A DNA stretch of 64,000 bases from Epiperipatus broadwayi (GCA_028023455.1 JAQFVV010006220.1:9939916-10003915), one strand, 5' to 3'; positions 11,376-23,730 are shown, counted from the first letter of the stretch. The notes: generated by a model not told the origin, from the letters alone. A program made the numbers and translations.

Positions 11376-14300
11376 TTAAGTTATTGTTTTAACTTCCATG
11401 CTATTAATAACAGTTGAGTGTATTTGTCAAGATTAAATTTTTCTAAAGACATTTAAAAATTAATTCTGGATGATAGACATAGTCCAACATATATTTATAA
11501 GTAATATGGCATTACAAACTTTCACAAAACACAGAATATTATTCAATATTTAACAATATATATATAATGTATGTACAACAAATCTAAAATAACATACATA
11601 TTTATGCATTTTTGATGCAGAGCACCATAATCATGAATGTACTAAATATTCACAAAGACTGCTTCAAAAATATTTAAGTTTATTAAAAATCCATTTTAGT
11701 AATCCAATAAGTACTTAATTGGTAATATTTGAAAAATGTTCAATTAAATATTTATTGAAATATATAATATGAATTATTTAATAAGATACTGCTAACTTTA
11801 ATATTTTTAAAGCAATCTTTTTGTATGTACATAGTACAATCATGCACTGAAAGTGCACAAGTTAAAGTGAATTTGTATTTTATTTTAGTTTTATTCCATA
11901 TTTCATCAAAATACACACATATAATTATATTCATATATTTTGAAGGATCTTCTGAATTATTGAATATGTAGAAATAATCTCATTTATACTTATTTTTTGA
12001 AAAATTCAAATTATATTAATTACCTTGCGGTCTTGATTGTTTAACAAAATGGTAAAAGAAAATAATATATTAAATAAGTTTAAAGAGATAATATAACTCT
12101 ATTTGGATGCTTTATGTTTATTTTTTATTATGAATTATTTTCAGTAAAATGATTCTTAATGACCGGTAATCTACCCTCTCCAATTTCAATGTCTATGTTT
12201 TCTCTTAGTTTTGATTCCATATTCAAATTTATTTATCAAGATTTTCTTTAAATCATTTTTAAATTCTAGCAGTAAAATCTCCCATAGTGATTTTTAAATG
12301 TTTGACTTATTTAAAAGCAGTTTGAACATATATCTTTTTTTGATAATTTTTATCAAAAACATATATCTTTTTCATTCATTTTTTACTCTTTATATATTTT
12401 ATAACGAAGCTCATTCTATTGGTTAATATTCATACTTCTTATACTCAAACGTTTCCAATGTTCAAATCAACTGTTTCTTCATCTTTTTTTATCTTCACAT
12501 TGTTTAACACGCTCCTAATTGATATTACACTTTTTTTATTCCATGCAATATCTATTCAATTAAAAGTAATCTATAGTGATAAATGGCATTAATCTAAAAT
12601 TTGTAAAGTGGGATAATTGTTTTTTATTATTATTAAAAATGCATGTACTTTAGATTTTTTATTTCACTTAAGACGTGCATATAAATAATGTAATTATTTA
12701 TTTTTCTTTATTCGACTTTTAGCAGCAATTGTTCTTTAAGGTATTATGGACATTGCTATTTTCATTGTTTGCCTGGTTACAGCAATGTAATCATTTAAAA
12801 CTCACTTATTCATGATCATTTATAGTTTTATAATATATATTTCTATTTTTTGATCTGCTTTATTATAATCCGGCTTGAAAGTTATAAATTGATAATTTAT
12901 ATTAATAATACCACTAATTGTTTATTTTATTTATCTTTAGATTCTTTCACCACTAGACAAAGTAAATATTTTTAATAGTGAATTAAAAGTCTATTCAGAC
13001 TAATTTTGATTTACAATCAAATTAAGCAATTGGCGAATTCTTTTATAGCTGGAATAAATCTTATTGCCTTTAAGAATTAGTAATGGTAATGTCCCTATAT
13101 TCATTATAAATGTAGCTTCTTCCTATTGTTGGATGAAACAATTTTGCTCAAAATGTGTTGAACATTTCTGAATTTTAGCCATTATGCAATAATAATCCTA
13201 TGTTCAAATCTGAGGAATATTGTGTTTTACTATGTTACTGTTACATATATTTTTGACTTTTTTTATTCCAAAACTAGGAAGCAATGGAAACATTGTTCTT
13301 TGTATTGTTTTTTAACAGTCATCATTTCTTTTTTTTTGTAGTCAGTGGTTGATAATTATATTAAAGATTTTATTGTATTGTTAAAAACCTCTAATATGTT
13401 CAAGAAAAGCATATGAGTTAGTTTAATTTTCTTCTTCATTTAGTTTTTTTAATTAAGAGTTCATAGATGGGCATATAGGATGTTTGGAATAAATTTTATA
13501 TGCATTTCTATAATATTTACAAATCTACTTATTGACTTTGATAGGAAATGTTTATGTGCAAAAAGGATGCAAAGATTGCTAGCTTGATTTTTTAAATATG
13601 GAATAAGTATTTTTTAAAATTCTTTATACATTTTATAGGTTTTTTTTAAATTTTTTAATCTTTTCCAGCTCTGTAATGTGCTTAATGAAAATGAATGATT
13701 GTACTAAAAATGAGATTGTATAATAAAATGTGTCTAAAAGGAATGAGTAAACTCTTCTAAATACAAATTTAAATTCATATTGGATACAATATACACTAGT
13801 CATTTGGCTACATTGCTGTATTAAAAATAAGAATAGTTGGCAGCATGTTATTTAAGTTTAAAGTTAATCAATCCAGAGAAGAAATAATATTTAGTTTTCC
13901 AATGCTTATTAGTAATGGGTAGTCCATTTAAATAAATGTTTTCCTTCCCAAATGATATGAAAATTCTAGATAATTTTCTTTAAATAATTTTCCATCATTT
14001 TTAAACATAATATGAATATTTTAATATGTATTATAATTTGTAAGTAAAATAAGAGATAAAACTATAAAATCAGATAAGTAATTTCTTTTGTTCTTTCTCT
14101 TCAATAATTTTATCTAATTACCTGATTTTAATTTTAAAAAATGTACCAAGAGAAAAAACTTTCTCTTCAATAAAGTATTTAGAAATTTTAATTTTAACCT
14201 TTTAAGAGAGATAAAGTTTTGTGTTTAGCAATATTTTGAGAAAAAAGGGGAAAAACAAGATTTTAAAATTTTGTTAAATTTTATTTTAATTAATCAGAGT

Positions 14301-15732
14301 TGTTTTTCTTTTCACTTTTTCTCTCTTCAATATAAAAAGCAGTGATTATCAAATCAGAAGAATAAACTGATATCTTGTTTTTTGCAATAAAATTTTAATT
14401 GAAAAGGAATGTCAAAAATTGTATGATTCTAAATTAAGTTTTTGAGTTATTGTCCAATGTCAATATTGAAAGGGAAGAATAGATGAACAATTGTATTTGT
14501 AAAAATTGATGTAACTATTATTCCTCAATTTTGTCATGCTAGGAACAGAACTGTGATTGGTCAGAAACAGAGTTGTTTTAAAACTAGGGATGTGAGTAAA
14601 TCAGAAGATTTAAATGTTTTGTGAAAAATATTCATTGTTGATAAAACTGCTGCAGACAGTAGGAGAAAAGAAGTTTCTGACACAGTTGTCTTATAGAAGC
14701 TGTTGAAGTTTTAATCAAGTTGTTAGCACACTATGAGTTTAGTTATAAAAATGTTTTCTAAAATGAAGATAACCATATGCTCTATTTAGCTAAAAGCTAA
14801 ACATCATCAACCTTCATGCAATCTGATTCATTGGAAAAATGTAAATATGTTACTCTAAAATAATCTGCAACCATATCTCCAACCAAGAGCCTGAATGTCT
14901 CTATGTATTAGCCTGACATGGAAATTTTATTGAAAAGAAAGTGGATAAATTCTTGCTGTTTGTTAATCTGAAAACACTGCATATCAAAAAAAACACAAAG
15001 TAACCATCTGCATTGTGTAGAAGAAATCAGAAAGAAAACTTACCTGAAAAAAACAACAACTGGAAATTATAAATGCAAAGAAGAACTCCAAAAAATTTAA
15101 AACCATCATTAAAGGTATTTTTCTTTATGTGCATATTGTACTTTCATTTATAGTTAAAAAGGATTTTTTTTATAAAACTGATTATTTTGAATAATTTTAT
15201 TAATGTAATATTTTCTTATGAAAATGTTTTTTAAATCCATTTGATTTTTCTTTTCAGCATTATAAAAAATGTTATATTAAATAATTTAAATTTTATTAAA
15301 TTACATTTAACACTTTCTTTTGAAACATATTTGATTTTTCCTCCAAAACTTAACAAAAGATTAATTAAACTAATTTAAAGATTTTTATCTTTGATTATGG
15401 AAAAGTTCTTTTTTTAACTTTTGTTATTTAAAGAAATAAATAAATGAAAGCAAAAATTAATTAATTAAATGAATAGAAGTCAATTGGTTAATTATAATTT
15501 GTATAAAACTATACTTTTTGATAAAAATATAAGTTTGAAGTATCATATCATAATCATTCTATTATTATTATTTTTAATTATTAATCAGTTAGTTATTAAA
15601 TAATTGGGTACTTATGTAGTTTTCCTGCCAAAAAACTTGTCACCCATTTTATTTTAAATTATCCATTTTCAGAGGCTTCTAATACAAGTTATAAATATGA
15701 CTGACTCTAAGTTATCGTATTCAACATTTACA
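11376..15732. other. 4.3-kb AT-rich stretch, nothing recognised
   Basis: No credible coding frame. 12120-13450 has the T-rich plus strand typical of eroded minus-strand LINEs here, but no RT or endonuclease motif is readable. Around 13185 'gttcaaatc' resembles an isolated B box without a partner. The longest frame, minus 11752-11934, has no motif. Confidence 0.5.
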
Positions 15733-16950
15733 TTGGGTTGTAATTACAATTTTTTTAAATATAAATGCAGTAAAGAAAATTAAAGTCAAACATGATTAAG
15801 CAAACTATAACAAAGATGCAGACAGACATCACTTTTTGAATGAGCACTATCCCATAATTTTGAAAATACTGCACCAAAAAACACAAAAATTTAAAGGGTA
15901 GTAATTTAAAAAAAAATTAATGTAAATTCACTATACCAGCTGTAAACTAATATCAATACATTCACAAATGATATTTTAGAGTCTTTTAAACATGGTCATT
16001 TTCAAACAGATAGGCACTTAGAACCTCTTCACACATGCCACTGCCATTGTATCTCTATACATAAAATGTAATATTAGCCCATTACCATATAGTTTTCAGG
16101 AAGGCACTATCCTGCAATTTTGAAAATATTCTATTATATTTTAATCATATTTCCAAAAATGATAAGGCAAAAAGGAAATGTTAAAAAAATCACATGTTAA
16201 TGAATGTCAATAAAAAATAATGTAAATTTTAACCATGTCTTATCTGTTTGTCTTGTGTTAACATTTGAGCATTATGTTATGGATGGAATTTATTAAAAAT
16301 GTATTTGAATTTTTTAAAATTAACATTTAATTTAGAATATATTTGTTAATATTTTTTAAAGTTAAGCAGCTATATATTAACAACATAATGTCCAAATATT
16401 AACTTGAGATGAACAGATAGCATGCTGTTAAAATTAACATTATTTGTTGACATCCATTAACACAGTGATTTTTTTACCATTTTGCTTTTGCCTTATCATT
16501 TTTGAAAATATGATTAAAATTTGCAATCTTTCATTAACAGAACAAGATGCAGTGAAATATTTTCAAAATTGCAGAATAGTACTCATCTAAAAACTATGTA
16601 ATAAGGGGCTGACATTTATGTGTAAATGAAGACACAATAGCAATGTCATGGGGAAACATGTTCTACACACCTATCTGTTTGGAAAGGAATGTGGTCAGAA
16701 GATTCAAAATATTGTGAGTGCACCGAGGTTAATTTACAGTTGATATAGTGAATTTACATTAAAAAATTAATTACAACCCTTTGGCTTTTTGTATGTTTTT
16801 GTGCACAATATTTTCAAAATTACAGAATAGTGCTCACTCTAAGAATGATATTGGGGCACATCTTTGTTATATAGTTTGCTTAATTATGTTTTTTATTATT
16901 TTCTTTACTGCATTTACATTTAAAAAGTTTTTAATTGCAATCCTTTGGAA
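15733..16950. repeat. 1.2-kb foldback: long imperfect inverted repeat
   Basis: Left arm about 15733-16279 and right arm about 16379-16950 are inverted copies around a spacer of roughly 100 nt. Matching landmarks, in order from the outside, are tgcagtaaagaaaat, aagcaaactat, gagcactat, aattttgaaaata, aatgtaaattcactata, aaacagatagg, atgataaggcaaaa and cattatgtt. I judge identity at roughly 75-80 percent with small gaps. Within each arm a 'gcactat..tg(c/t)aattttgaaaatat' block occurs twice about 260 nt apart, so the arm itself is partly duplicated. No transposase-like frame. The ends show no clear target duplication. Confidence 0.8.
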
Positions 16951-17244
16951 TTTTGTATTTCTTTATCATTTTAATAAATAAAAAATGTAAATATTGAACA
17001 TGATAATTTAGAGTCAGACATATTGTTTATACCATGTGTACATGGTTAATTTAAAATAAAGCAGGTGGCAATCTTTTTGGCAGGCAAACTATATAAATAC
17101 CAATAATTGTTTAAAAAGTATGAATTGGTAGTGTGTGAGACTTAATTTCAATACAGCTTAGAATTTAAGGTAGTGTTTTCAAATTATCCCAGTAAAATTA
17201 TTTTAAAATTATTTAGAATAAGTATTATATTTATTTATCTCTTG

Positions 17245-17625
17245 TTCACAGTAATAGCTCATAGAATTCTTGCTTCCTGAGCTAGTACAGAGTATAACAG
17301 TTATTTATGTTGATGTGAGGGTTTATGTTGGTGTTTGAACATCCAGATGATAACCCTGGATGGTGCAAAGATATCACTGTTAACGTTTATATACTACATT
17401 TTTATATTTTTTATTGTTAGAAATTAAGTTTATAGTTGGCCAATACATTAATAGTGCTATGTGATCAGCATGTTTAATTGTTTATATTCTGATAGACTAG
17501 CACTTAAGTATGTGCACTCAGGTAATTGGTTGTATTTCTGCCCTAAGTTTGGCAGTGGCTAAATCATTATCCTGACTATAGTGGACCCCTTTCAAATCCA
17601 GTCACAAGACTGACTGCTGATTTTT
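17245..17625 (+). repeat. dispersed repeat, family 2, copy a
   Basis: Matches 59323-59743 in order: 'cacagtaa', 'ctgagctag', 'tactacattttta', 'gtttatagttggccaatac', 'tgatcagcatgttt', 'tatattctgatagac', and finally ttcaaatccagtcaca with 'ttgactg/ctgactg'. The last part contains a B-box-like ttcaaatcc preceded by an A-box-like agtggctaaatca, suggesting a pol III or tRNA-derived end. Family not recognised. Confidence 0.65.
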
Positions 17626-18376
17626 GACTGTTCTTCATTAATTGTTAGCGATTAATGATTGTTTTTTCTTCTTTAATGCTGAAAATGTCCTTATGATTTT
17701 GTTCATGCTGACTCTTATTCACTATATTTTCATTGTACTTTATATTTATTTTATATGCATTTTATATTTGATGATTTAGTCTCTCATGTCAATTATTGAT
17801 TATTGTGACCATTCTGTGGGAATGTTGTGTTTTCACCCCATATTAGCCCCTAAATTTTCTTTACCATTACAATACTGACTATCATATCTGATAGATGGAC
17901 ATAAAAATATTTATACATAAAATGCTTTTTTTCAAAAACTATTTAATTTCTAAATATTTCTTACGGTTTTCCGTAGTTTTGAAACTGTTATATTTGTCTC
18001 ACTCAAAGAATATAAGGTTTTCTAATTGCAGTCTAACAGATAAAAACAAAACATTAAAATGTTTTACTTAAGAGTAAAAGGAATTAATGTTTATTTTTCT
18101 CTTTAAAAAAAAAATTTTTTTTTTAAATGTTTAACACTAATATTAAAAAACAAACAAACCTTCAAACAGATCAGTATATATAATTGACGATTAGTAAGAT
18201 TATGAAGTTGTAATTGTAAACTTTTGCGAATTCTAAGTTATTTTAATTAACTATCACAACCTAATAATGTAATTTAAATACTATTTATACTATAAAATTT
18301 ATTTACAAATTAAAAAATTGGAATAAAAGTAGTTTTTAATAAATTTTATTATTTTCATTTTATAAAAATAAATTAC
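17626..18376. other. AT-rich stretch, nothing recognised
   Basis: The family 2 repeat may continue faintly to about 17790 ('tctctcatg' near 17780 against 'tctctcatg' near 59860). Otherwise unremarkable. Confidence 0.45.
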
Positions 18377-18556
18377 GGGATTCGAATTTAGACTTTCACA
18401 CGAATCTGGACCAACTGATGAGTGCTGGTTTAGCACGAAATATGTATATTGGTGATTATTTATCTTTTCAACATGTGTGTGATCAGGTGGGTCAGCAATA
18501 TAAGATGGCACTGAGAGTAGTGGGTCGTGTGAAAGTCTGAGTTTTAAGCTTGTACA
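18377..18556 (+). mobile_element. hammerhead-bearing inverted-repeat mini-element (copy 1)
   Basis: A hammerhead motif at 18410-18453 lies between perfect 14-bp inverted repeats, agactttcacacga at 18390-18403 and its complement at 18525-18538. Outside the left arm is gggattcgaattt, which read on the opposite strand is a B-box-like attcgaatccc. The end sequence is shared with the hairpin at 63854-63911. The 70 nt downstream of the ribozyme (atttatcttttc, then tataagatgg) align with the downstream flank of the second hammerhead at 45781-45877. Size and structure resemble small non-autonomous hammerhead retroelements. The borders are approximate. Confidence 0.6.
18410..18453 (+). ncRNA. type I hammerhead self-cleaving ribozyme, minimal stem III
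   Basis: All core elements are present. CTGATGA is at 18415-18421. Stem II is gtgct/agcac (18422-18426 with 18432-18436) closing a GGTTT loop. GAAA is at 18437-18440. Stem III is only two pairs (A18440-T18447, T18441-A18446) around ATGT. The cleavage base is A18448. Stem I is accaa (18410-18414) paired with ttggt (18449-18453). Predicted cleavage is after 18448. Short stem III hammerheads are known from Penelope-like elements and metazoan retrozymes, where they are thought to work as dimers. No second copy lies in tandem here. Confidence 0.85.
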
Positions 18557-19028
18557 ATGTATTAAAAATAAATTACATAAAATCATGTTAAATGCTTTTA
18601 AAAAATTATTTTTAATTTTATTTTGTCTTAATGGATGTAAATTTTGAAATTAAGAATTAATTTTATTGGTTAGAGCCGGTTAGCATAAGTTGTATACCCT
18701 TTTTTTTTTTATGTGCAGTTTTGTTTTTTAGTGAAGTTAAATGGACAATCAGCCTTTAAATAATCTCTGCAAGGCAAACCCTTTTGCCAACTTTTTATAT
18801 AGAGAAATAATGAAAAAGAAGGCCTTACTCAACAAATTTGCTAATTGTTATGTGTACTAAGAGTTTAAATTATTTGTTTAGTAACCTTCTTGTTTGGCGA
18901 TCTAGCTTAAAGTAATTAAATATCTATTTACTGATTAATATCAGATAGTTAATTATAACGATTATTGACTATTTACTTTTAAAAAAATCTAATCTTGTTT
19001 AAACCCAAAAAAATTTCAAGTTTATTTG

Positions 19029-19101
19029 ACTTAGATTTGAATCTAAAGTTATAGGTCTTGATAAGAGAGAGACACTATTATTACACCATGAGACTATGAT
19101 T
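19029..19101 (-). mobile_element. tRNA-derived SINE remnant
   Basis: On the minus strand, catggtgtaataatagtg resembles a tRNA A box and D-arm, and about 40 nt later tagattcaaatcta forms a T-arm-like hairpin with a B-box core. The body after it is not recognised. Confidence 0.5.
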
Positions 19102-20345
19102 ACTTTTAAATATTAGAATAAAAATTCTAATTGTCGCCTATAAGAGAAACAATTCATAATTGAAATGAGCAATAGCTACCATTTGCTTAATATTCATTGA
19201 AGCTGTTTTAATTTAATTAATAGATGGTTATACTATTCGAAATGGATTTGATTTAATATTTACCATGTCCCTGAAATTCAGATTCCAATCCAAAGTAAAT
19301 GTGAGATTTGTTTAAAGTAGCTGAAGATTTTGTAAACAAGCCTGACGTATTTTTTTTAGATAGTCAGATCATAACTAATTTATCTAGCTATTCAAAATTG
19401 GTCAGTAAATGAGTTTTTAGCTATTGTTTAGTTTAATGATTAGGTGAGAGTTGATGAAATCACAATTAAAAAAATTTTGAATTGTTACGGTTTTCGCTAC
19501 CGGTTGTATCCAAATCTTTGTAAGCGTAAAACACGTTTAATTTCATTAATGTATGCGTGCGGATTAAAAAAAAAACTTTTTAATTATAGTTTTATATATA
19601 CAAAAAAAAAAAAATTCATTATCTAAAACAGTATTTAATTATGTAAGTTTCACTTACTATTATGTAAAAAAAAAAGTAAACAAACTTTTATTATATAAAT
19701 AATATTTAATTTGGAATTTTACATAACTTCTTGCCTATATTCTTTTTTTTTTTTTAATACAACATATTTAGATTTGTAAAGGTTCAAACATAATAAATTA
19801 TTTTAATAAAAAGGATTAGGCTCAAGCTGTTCCTTATCTTTTATTTAATATTTATTTCAGCGAATGAAAGTATTTTTGATCAAAGTCACTGTCTTTGAAC
19901 TTTGTAAACTGAAATGTTATTCTAGATATGCTAATTATTGATATATTTTTTTTAGTAAACTATACATACTCTTAATCGGGAAATAAAAGTTGTTAAGTAG
20001 ATTATAATTTGCCCACGGGAATAAAACTTGTCTGATAAGCTCCAGTTATGTTGTCGAAGTATTAAAAACTTGAGGCTAATGGTATTGCCCTAAGGTTCAA
20101 CGAGCAATAAAAATAACACACACAATATATATATTCAAACTAAATATTTTTTTAAGAGACAACAAATAAATATTATACAAACTAAATAATAACATTTTAA
20201 AATAGAAGGCTTTTATTCAGTGTATGGTATTAGTTAATTTATTTATGTGTGTGTGTGAAAGTTTTTTACTTGATAATTTTTTTATTTGTTTAATCCATAT
20301 TTATACATTTCATCATAATGATCTGATAGAAATTATTATATTTTT
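19102..20345. other. AT-rich stretch, nothing recognised
   Basis: Poly-A and poly-T runs near 19600, 19660 and 19745. The plus-strand frame 19444-19626 contains a basic segment (LYPNLCKRKTRL) but gives no convincing family match. Confidence 0.5.
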
Positions 20346-20425
20346 ATTCATTTTAGGGCCTATTCACCGTAGCTGGTATCCTAACATTCATTTTAGGGCC
20401 TATTCACCGTAGCTGGTATCCTAAC
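20346..20425. repeat. perfect 40-bp tandem duplication
   Basis: The 40-bp unit beginning attcattttagggcctattc at 20346-20385 is repeated without change at 20386-20425. The lack of divergence marks it as very recent, or as an assembly artefact. Confidence 0.95.
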
Positions 20426-20791
20426 AAGGTCACGTCTTTGGTAGTTTATCCTTAATTCTCATGTAAATATTAGTACTAAATATATATACTTCAATGTTAA
20501 AAGTCTGTATGTTTTTGATTCTATTATGCATCAGCTTTTGACTATTTACATTTAAATAAATTAAAATTTTTTTTAGAATTTATAATCGTGAACTAGAAAA
20601 TATGATATCATACATACATATGTTGAAATATCTTATTTGGGTGTAGGTCATGTTACAGATAGAAATAAAGAATAGAAACAGAATTAAGTTTAATTCTTGT
20701 TTTATTCAAATAAAATATGAACAAATAACTTTCTACTCTAATTCTACTTACGATAAGCTTGAGTAATTCTACACCCAGCATTCTATCTAAA
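20426..20791. other. AT-rich stretch, nothing recognised
   Basis: No coding frame or repeat that I can support. Confidence 0.5.
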
Positions 20792-22946
20792 ACAATGATC
20801 GTTTTCAATCATTATCAATCCACTATAGGATAAAGGTCTCTTCAAATTTAATCCAGTCTTTCTAATTACTAGCCTTTCATCTCCAGATAATAATAGCAAA
20901 CTTCTTTTATTTCATCCATCCCATCTTACATAGGTCTCTTTTTAGGCATTTTAAGAACATTTTGGGGTCCAGTTTAAGCATTCAACTGTTCTTCTATTAT
21001 CAGTTAGTTCTTCACTCTATTTCAGTTTAATTCTTTCAATGATGTCAGTGATGTGTGTTTCTTTTTCATTCACATATTTTGCTTTTGTCTCTTTTTGCTA
21101 TTCTCATACATCTCTCCATTCTTCTTTAAGGGTTCTAAAGTTTCTGAATTACTCTTTTGTTAAACATCCAAGTCTAGATTCCTAAGTAAGAATTGGTAAA
21201 ATATCTCTATTAAAAATCTTCATTTCCAAAAACATAGACATATTATCTTTCCAATATTAAGTTATTTCTGCCAAAAGAATTTCATTTAAATTTACTTCAA
21301 TGATTTAATTTCTTCCATTATATTTTCATCTATATCAATAATCTGGCTATATTTGTAATTGTGAATTTCTTCTAATTCATGAATCTTTATTTTCTTTTTC
21401 CTGAAAAATCCATTGAACATGACCTTTTTACTCCTACTTTCTTACTTTCATCTGATAATTCCTTGCATTATTTTCTGAAATTCTGAAACATTATTTGAAA
21501 AAAAAAAACTATATTATTTGCAAAATCTAAATGGCTTAAATAACCTCTATTTAATTTTATTCTTCTAGTTTCCCATCTTAATTCACAAAATATTTTTTGT
21601 AAAACTGTTATAACAAGTTTTGGAGACATCGAATCACCCTATCAACCACCCTTGTAATCTAATCAGTATTGTTGTTTGTTAATAAATATTGTTTAGAATT
21701 TGACAGTGTCATGAATCTATATCTCAATAATCTAATATTTTAATATCTGTAAAAGTACTTATAGAATCAAATATCAAATTTATTAGTCCTTTCTATAATT
21801 TCTTTTAACATTTGAATGTGACTGACTGTACTAAAACTATTTTTAAATCCATCTTATTCTTTTTGTTAATAAAAACCAATTGTGATTATTTTGATAAAGA
21901 TTTTGTATAGAACTTATAAAAAATTGATAGATCAGTAGTTTCTAATATTTTCTTAATCCTCTTTCTTAAATATCAATATTACCACAGCATTCTTCCATCA
22001 TCTGGTACAGCTTTCTCATTTAGACAATTGTTTTCTTAATCCTCTTTCTTAAATATCAATATTACCACAGCATTCTTCCATCATCTGGTACATCTTTCTC
22101 ATTTAGACAATTGTTTTCTTAATCCTCTTTCTTAAATATCAATATTACCACAGCATTCTTCCATCATCTGGTACATCTTTCTCATTTAGACAATTGTTAC
22201 ATAATTTTTCCAACAATTTTTATGTTTCTTTATCTGAAATTTAACATTTCCTAAAGCTTTTTTCTTTTTTATAGATTTAATTTCAGGTCTAACTTTTTTA
22301 TTTAAAATTCTGGGCAATTCTGAAGAGGAAACAATTGTATGGAATACTTTGTTTTCTTGTTTTTTTATTATTAAATAATTCTTTATAAAACTCTTTTCAT
22401 ATTTTATGATGTTCCAGCAAAATATAATTCAATTCTGCTGTGCTTTTATTTGAATGCTTCCATGTCCATTTACATTTTTCTCAAAGAAAGAATTCATAAT
22501 AGACAATTTATGAATCTCACAAATCTGTGTTCTCCCCCATTTCCTCCCCCCCCCTTCCATAATCAAACTTACTTACAGTACTTTCATCTTTTAAGTATTT
22601 ACCAATTCTATCATCAAAGTGTCTTATGACAATTTTAAAAAGTTGTATGCTGGGATCAGAAACATTTTTTATGTCTGTCACAATAAGAACTTGCTGCATA
22701 AATTTGAATTAGCTATTTTCATTAAGTTGAATAACTAATTTTTCCATTCAGATTATCATCAATCTCCACAATATTATGTTTCCAATATTTGTATTTTGTA
22801 GTGAAATACATATCCATTTTTAAATCAATTGTCTTTTCATCTTCTAACTTTAATTCCAATATCTTATTTAATATTAATTTGTGCCATCTTTCTTTACTTG
22901 ATAATGATCTGCAATTGTAAGCATCTAAATAAAACATTGATATCAA
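20792..22946 (-). mobile_element. RTE/BovB-type LINE, decayed copy 1
   Basis: Minus-strand non-LTR retrotransposon. At its 5' side (22722-22946) YNCRSLSSKER and EKTIDLK match the N-terminal part of the APE-type endonuclease. 22517-22699 reads LFKIVIRHFDDRIGKYLKDE, the decayed GDFNAxxG endonuclease segment. Near 21512-21536 the RT active site FADD has become FANN (HLDFANNIV). The 3' end near 20792-20830 reads agtggattgataatgattg on the minus strand, matching the end of the intact fragment at 29198-29363. A poly-C expansion (poly-C on the plus strand near 22546-22554) and an 83-bp triplication interrupt the frame. At about 2.15 kb it is shorter than a full RTE of about 3 kb, so internal deletions are likely. 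Confidence 0.85.
21948..22196. repeat. 83-bp unit in three near-identical tandem copies
   Basis: Copies start at 21948, 22031 and 22114, each with ttttcttaatcctctttctt. The only difference seen is 'acagcttt' in copy 1 against 'acatcttt' in copies 2 and 3. It lies inside decayed LINE sequence. The equivalent part of the second RTE copy (about 27070-27130) is single. 83 is not a multiple of three, so it arose after coding function was lost. Confidence 0.95.
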
Positions 22947-23201
22947 GTGGATTCTGAATATAGCTATAATCAGATCTTAGTAGCTCTGGTCGCCAGTCAC
23001 CAAGTGCTGTGCTAGTAAGTTTATAGTTTCCTGTAAATAAGAGCCAAAATTTAGTTTTGTCTATACCCCCCCCTCACACATTTATTTTTCTTTTCAAAAA
23101 ATCTCAAGTATATAGGCAATTGAGAAGAATGATTATAGTGTTTCTTGTTCTTAAACTTGGAAGTAAAAATTCAATAAACTTACCATACTGGCTAATACAG
23201 T
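22947..23201. other. short spacer after LINE copy 1
   Basis: Contains a C-run at about 23066-23073. No gene recognised. Some of the LINE 5' region may extend into it. Confidence 0.4.
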
Positions 23202-23320
23202 AGCTGTAATGACAAAAGAGTATGGAGTGGTCATTAAGGATTCCCCAGTTTGGTTCCTTCAAAGCCTCAAAGAGGAATCAGGGATCTTCTTTCAGATAAC
23301 AGCAAACTTCTTTTTAAACC
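23202..23320 (+). repeat. dispersed repeat, family 3
   Basis: Shares ctgtaatgacaa, cattaaggatt, tcaaagaggaatca, gatcttctttca and aacagcaa blocks with 6124-6225. Family not recognised. Confidence 0.5.
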
Positions 23321-23616
23321 CATGCTCACTTTCTTTTAAATTAATAGATAATATTTTATATATATTTATTTGAGTGACATTTCTATAACAGTGCCATTAT
23401 AAAACACATTTTAACATTAATAATTAGTGTATTGGATAAGTTCTTGCATTTAAATTGATAGATAATAATGCATTTACATTTCAGAGTTCAGATATTTGTT
23501 TTATCAATGAGAGTTTGCTTTACTACAAATTGTGTAAGCTAAATAATCAAATGATTTATTATTATTAAAATATTAACTTTTAAACTAGAAAAATTATTTT
23601 ATAGCTAGATATAGAC

Positions 23617-23730
23617 CTGCAGTTTGATGGTTTAGTGAATGGTAGAGCGTCTAACTTGGGATTGGGAGGCCTCAGTATCGTCTCTGGTACTTGAACTTCT
23701 TATGAATTCCAGAGCAATAAAGCCATTACT
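23617..23730 (+). mobile_element. tRNA-derived SINE
   Basis: ggtttagtgaatggtagagc (from 23629) is a good tRNA A-box and D-arm match, followed by an anticodon-arm-like segment, a degenerate B box (agtatcgtctc) and the body gaacttcttatgaattccag. The same body appears in the SINEs at 9656-9752 and, on the minus strand, 46602-46683. Confidence 0.7.

Noticed and set aside
18299-18586. 95-codon minus-strand frame
   Set aside because: It is antisense across the hammerhead mini-element, whose structure explains the sequence.
19444-19626. Possible Tc1/mariner transposase fragment (basic segment after a GF-Y-R motif)
   Set aside because: The resemblance is a few residues only; no catalytic Asp, no TIRs and no TA duplication found.
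811-23073. C-runs at 811-819 and 23066-23073 as ends of one element
   Set aside because: They share only a few bases around the run (tacccc...ctcac), too little to define a family.
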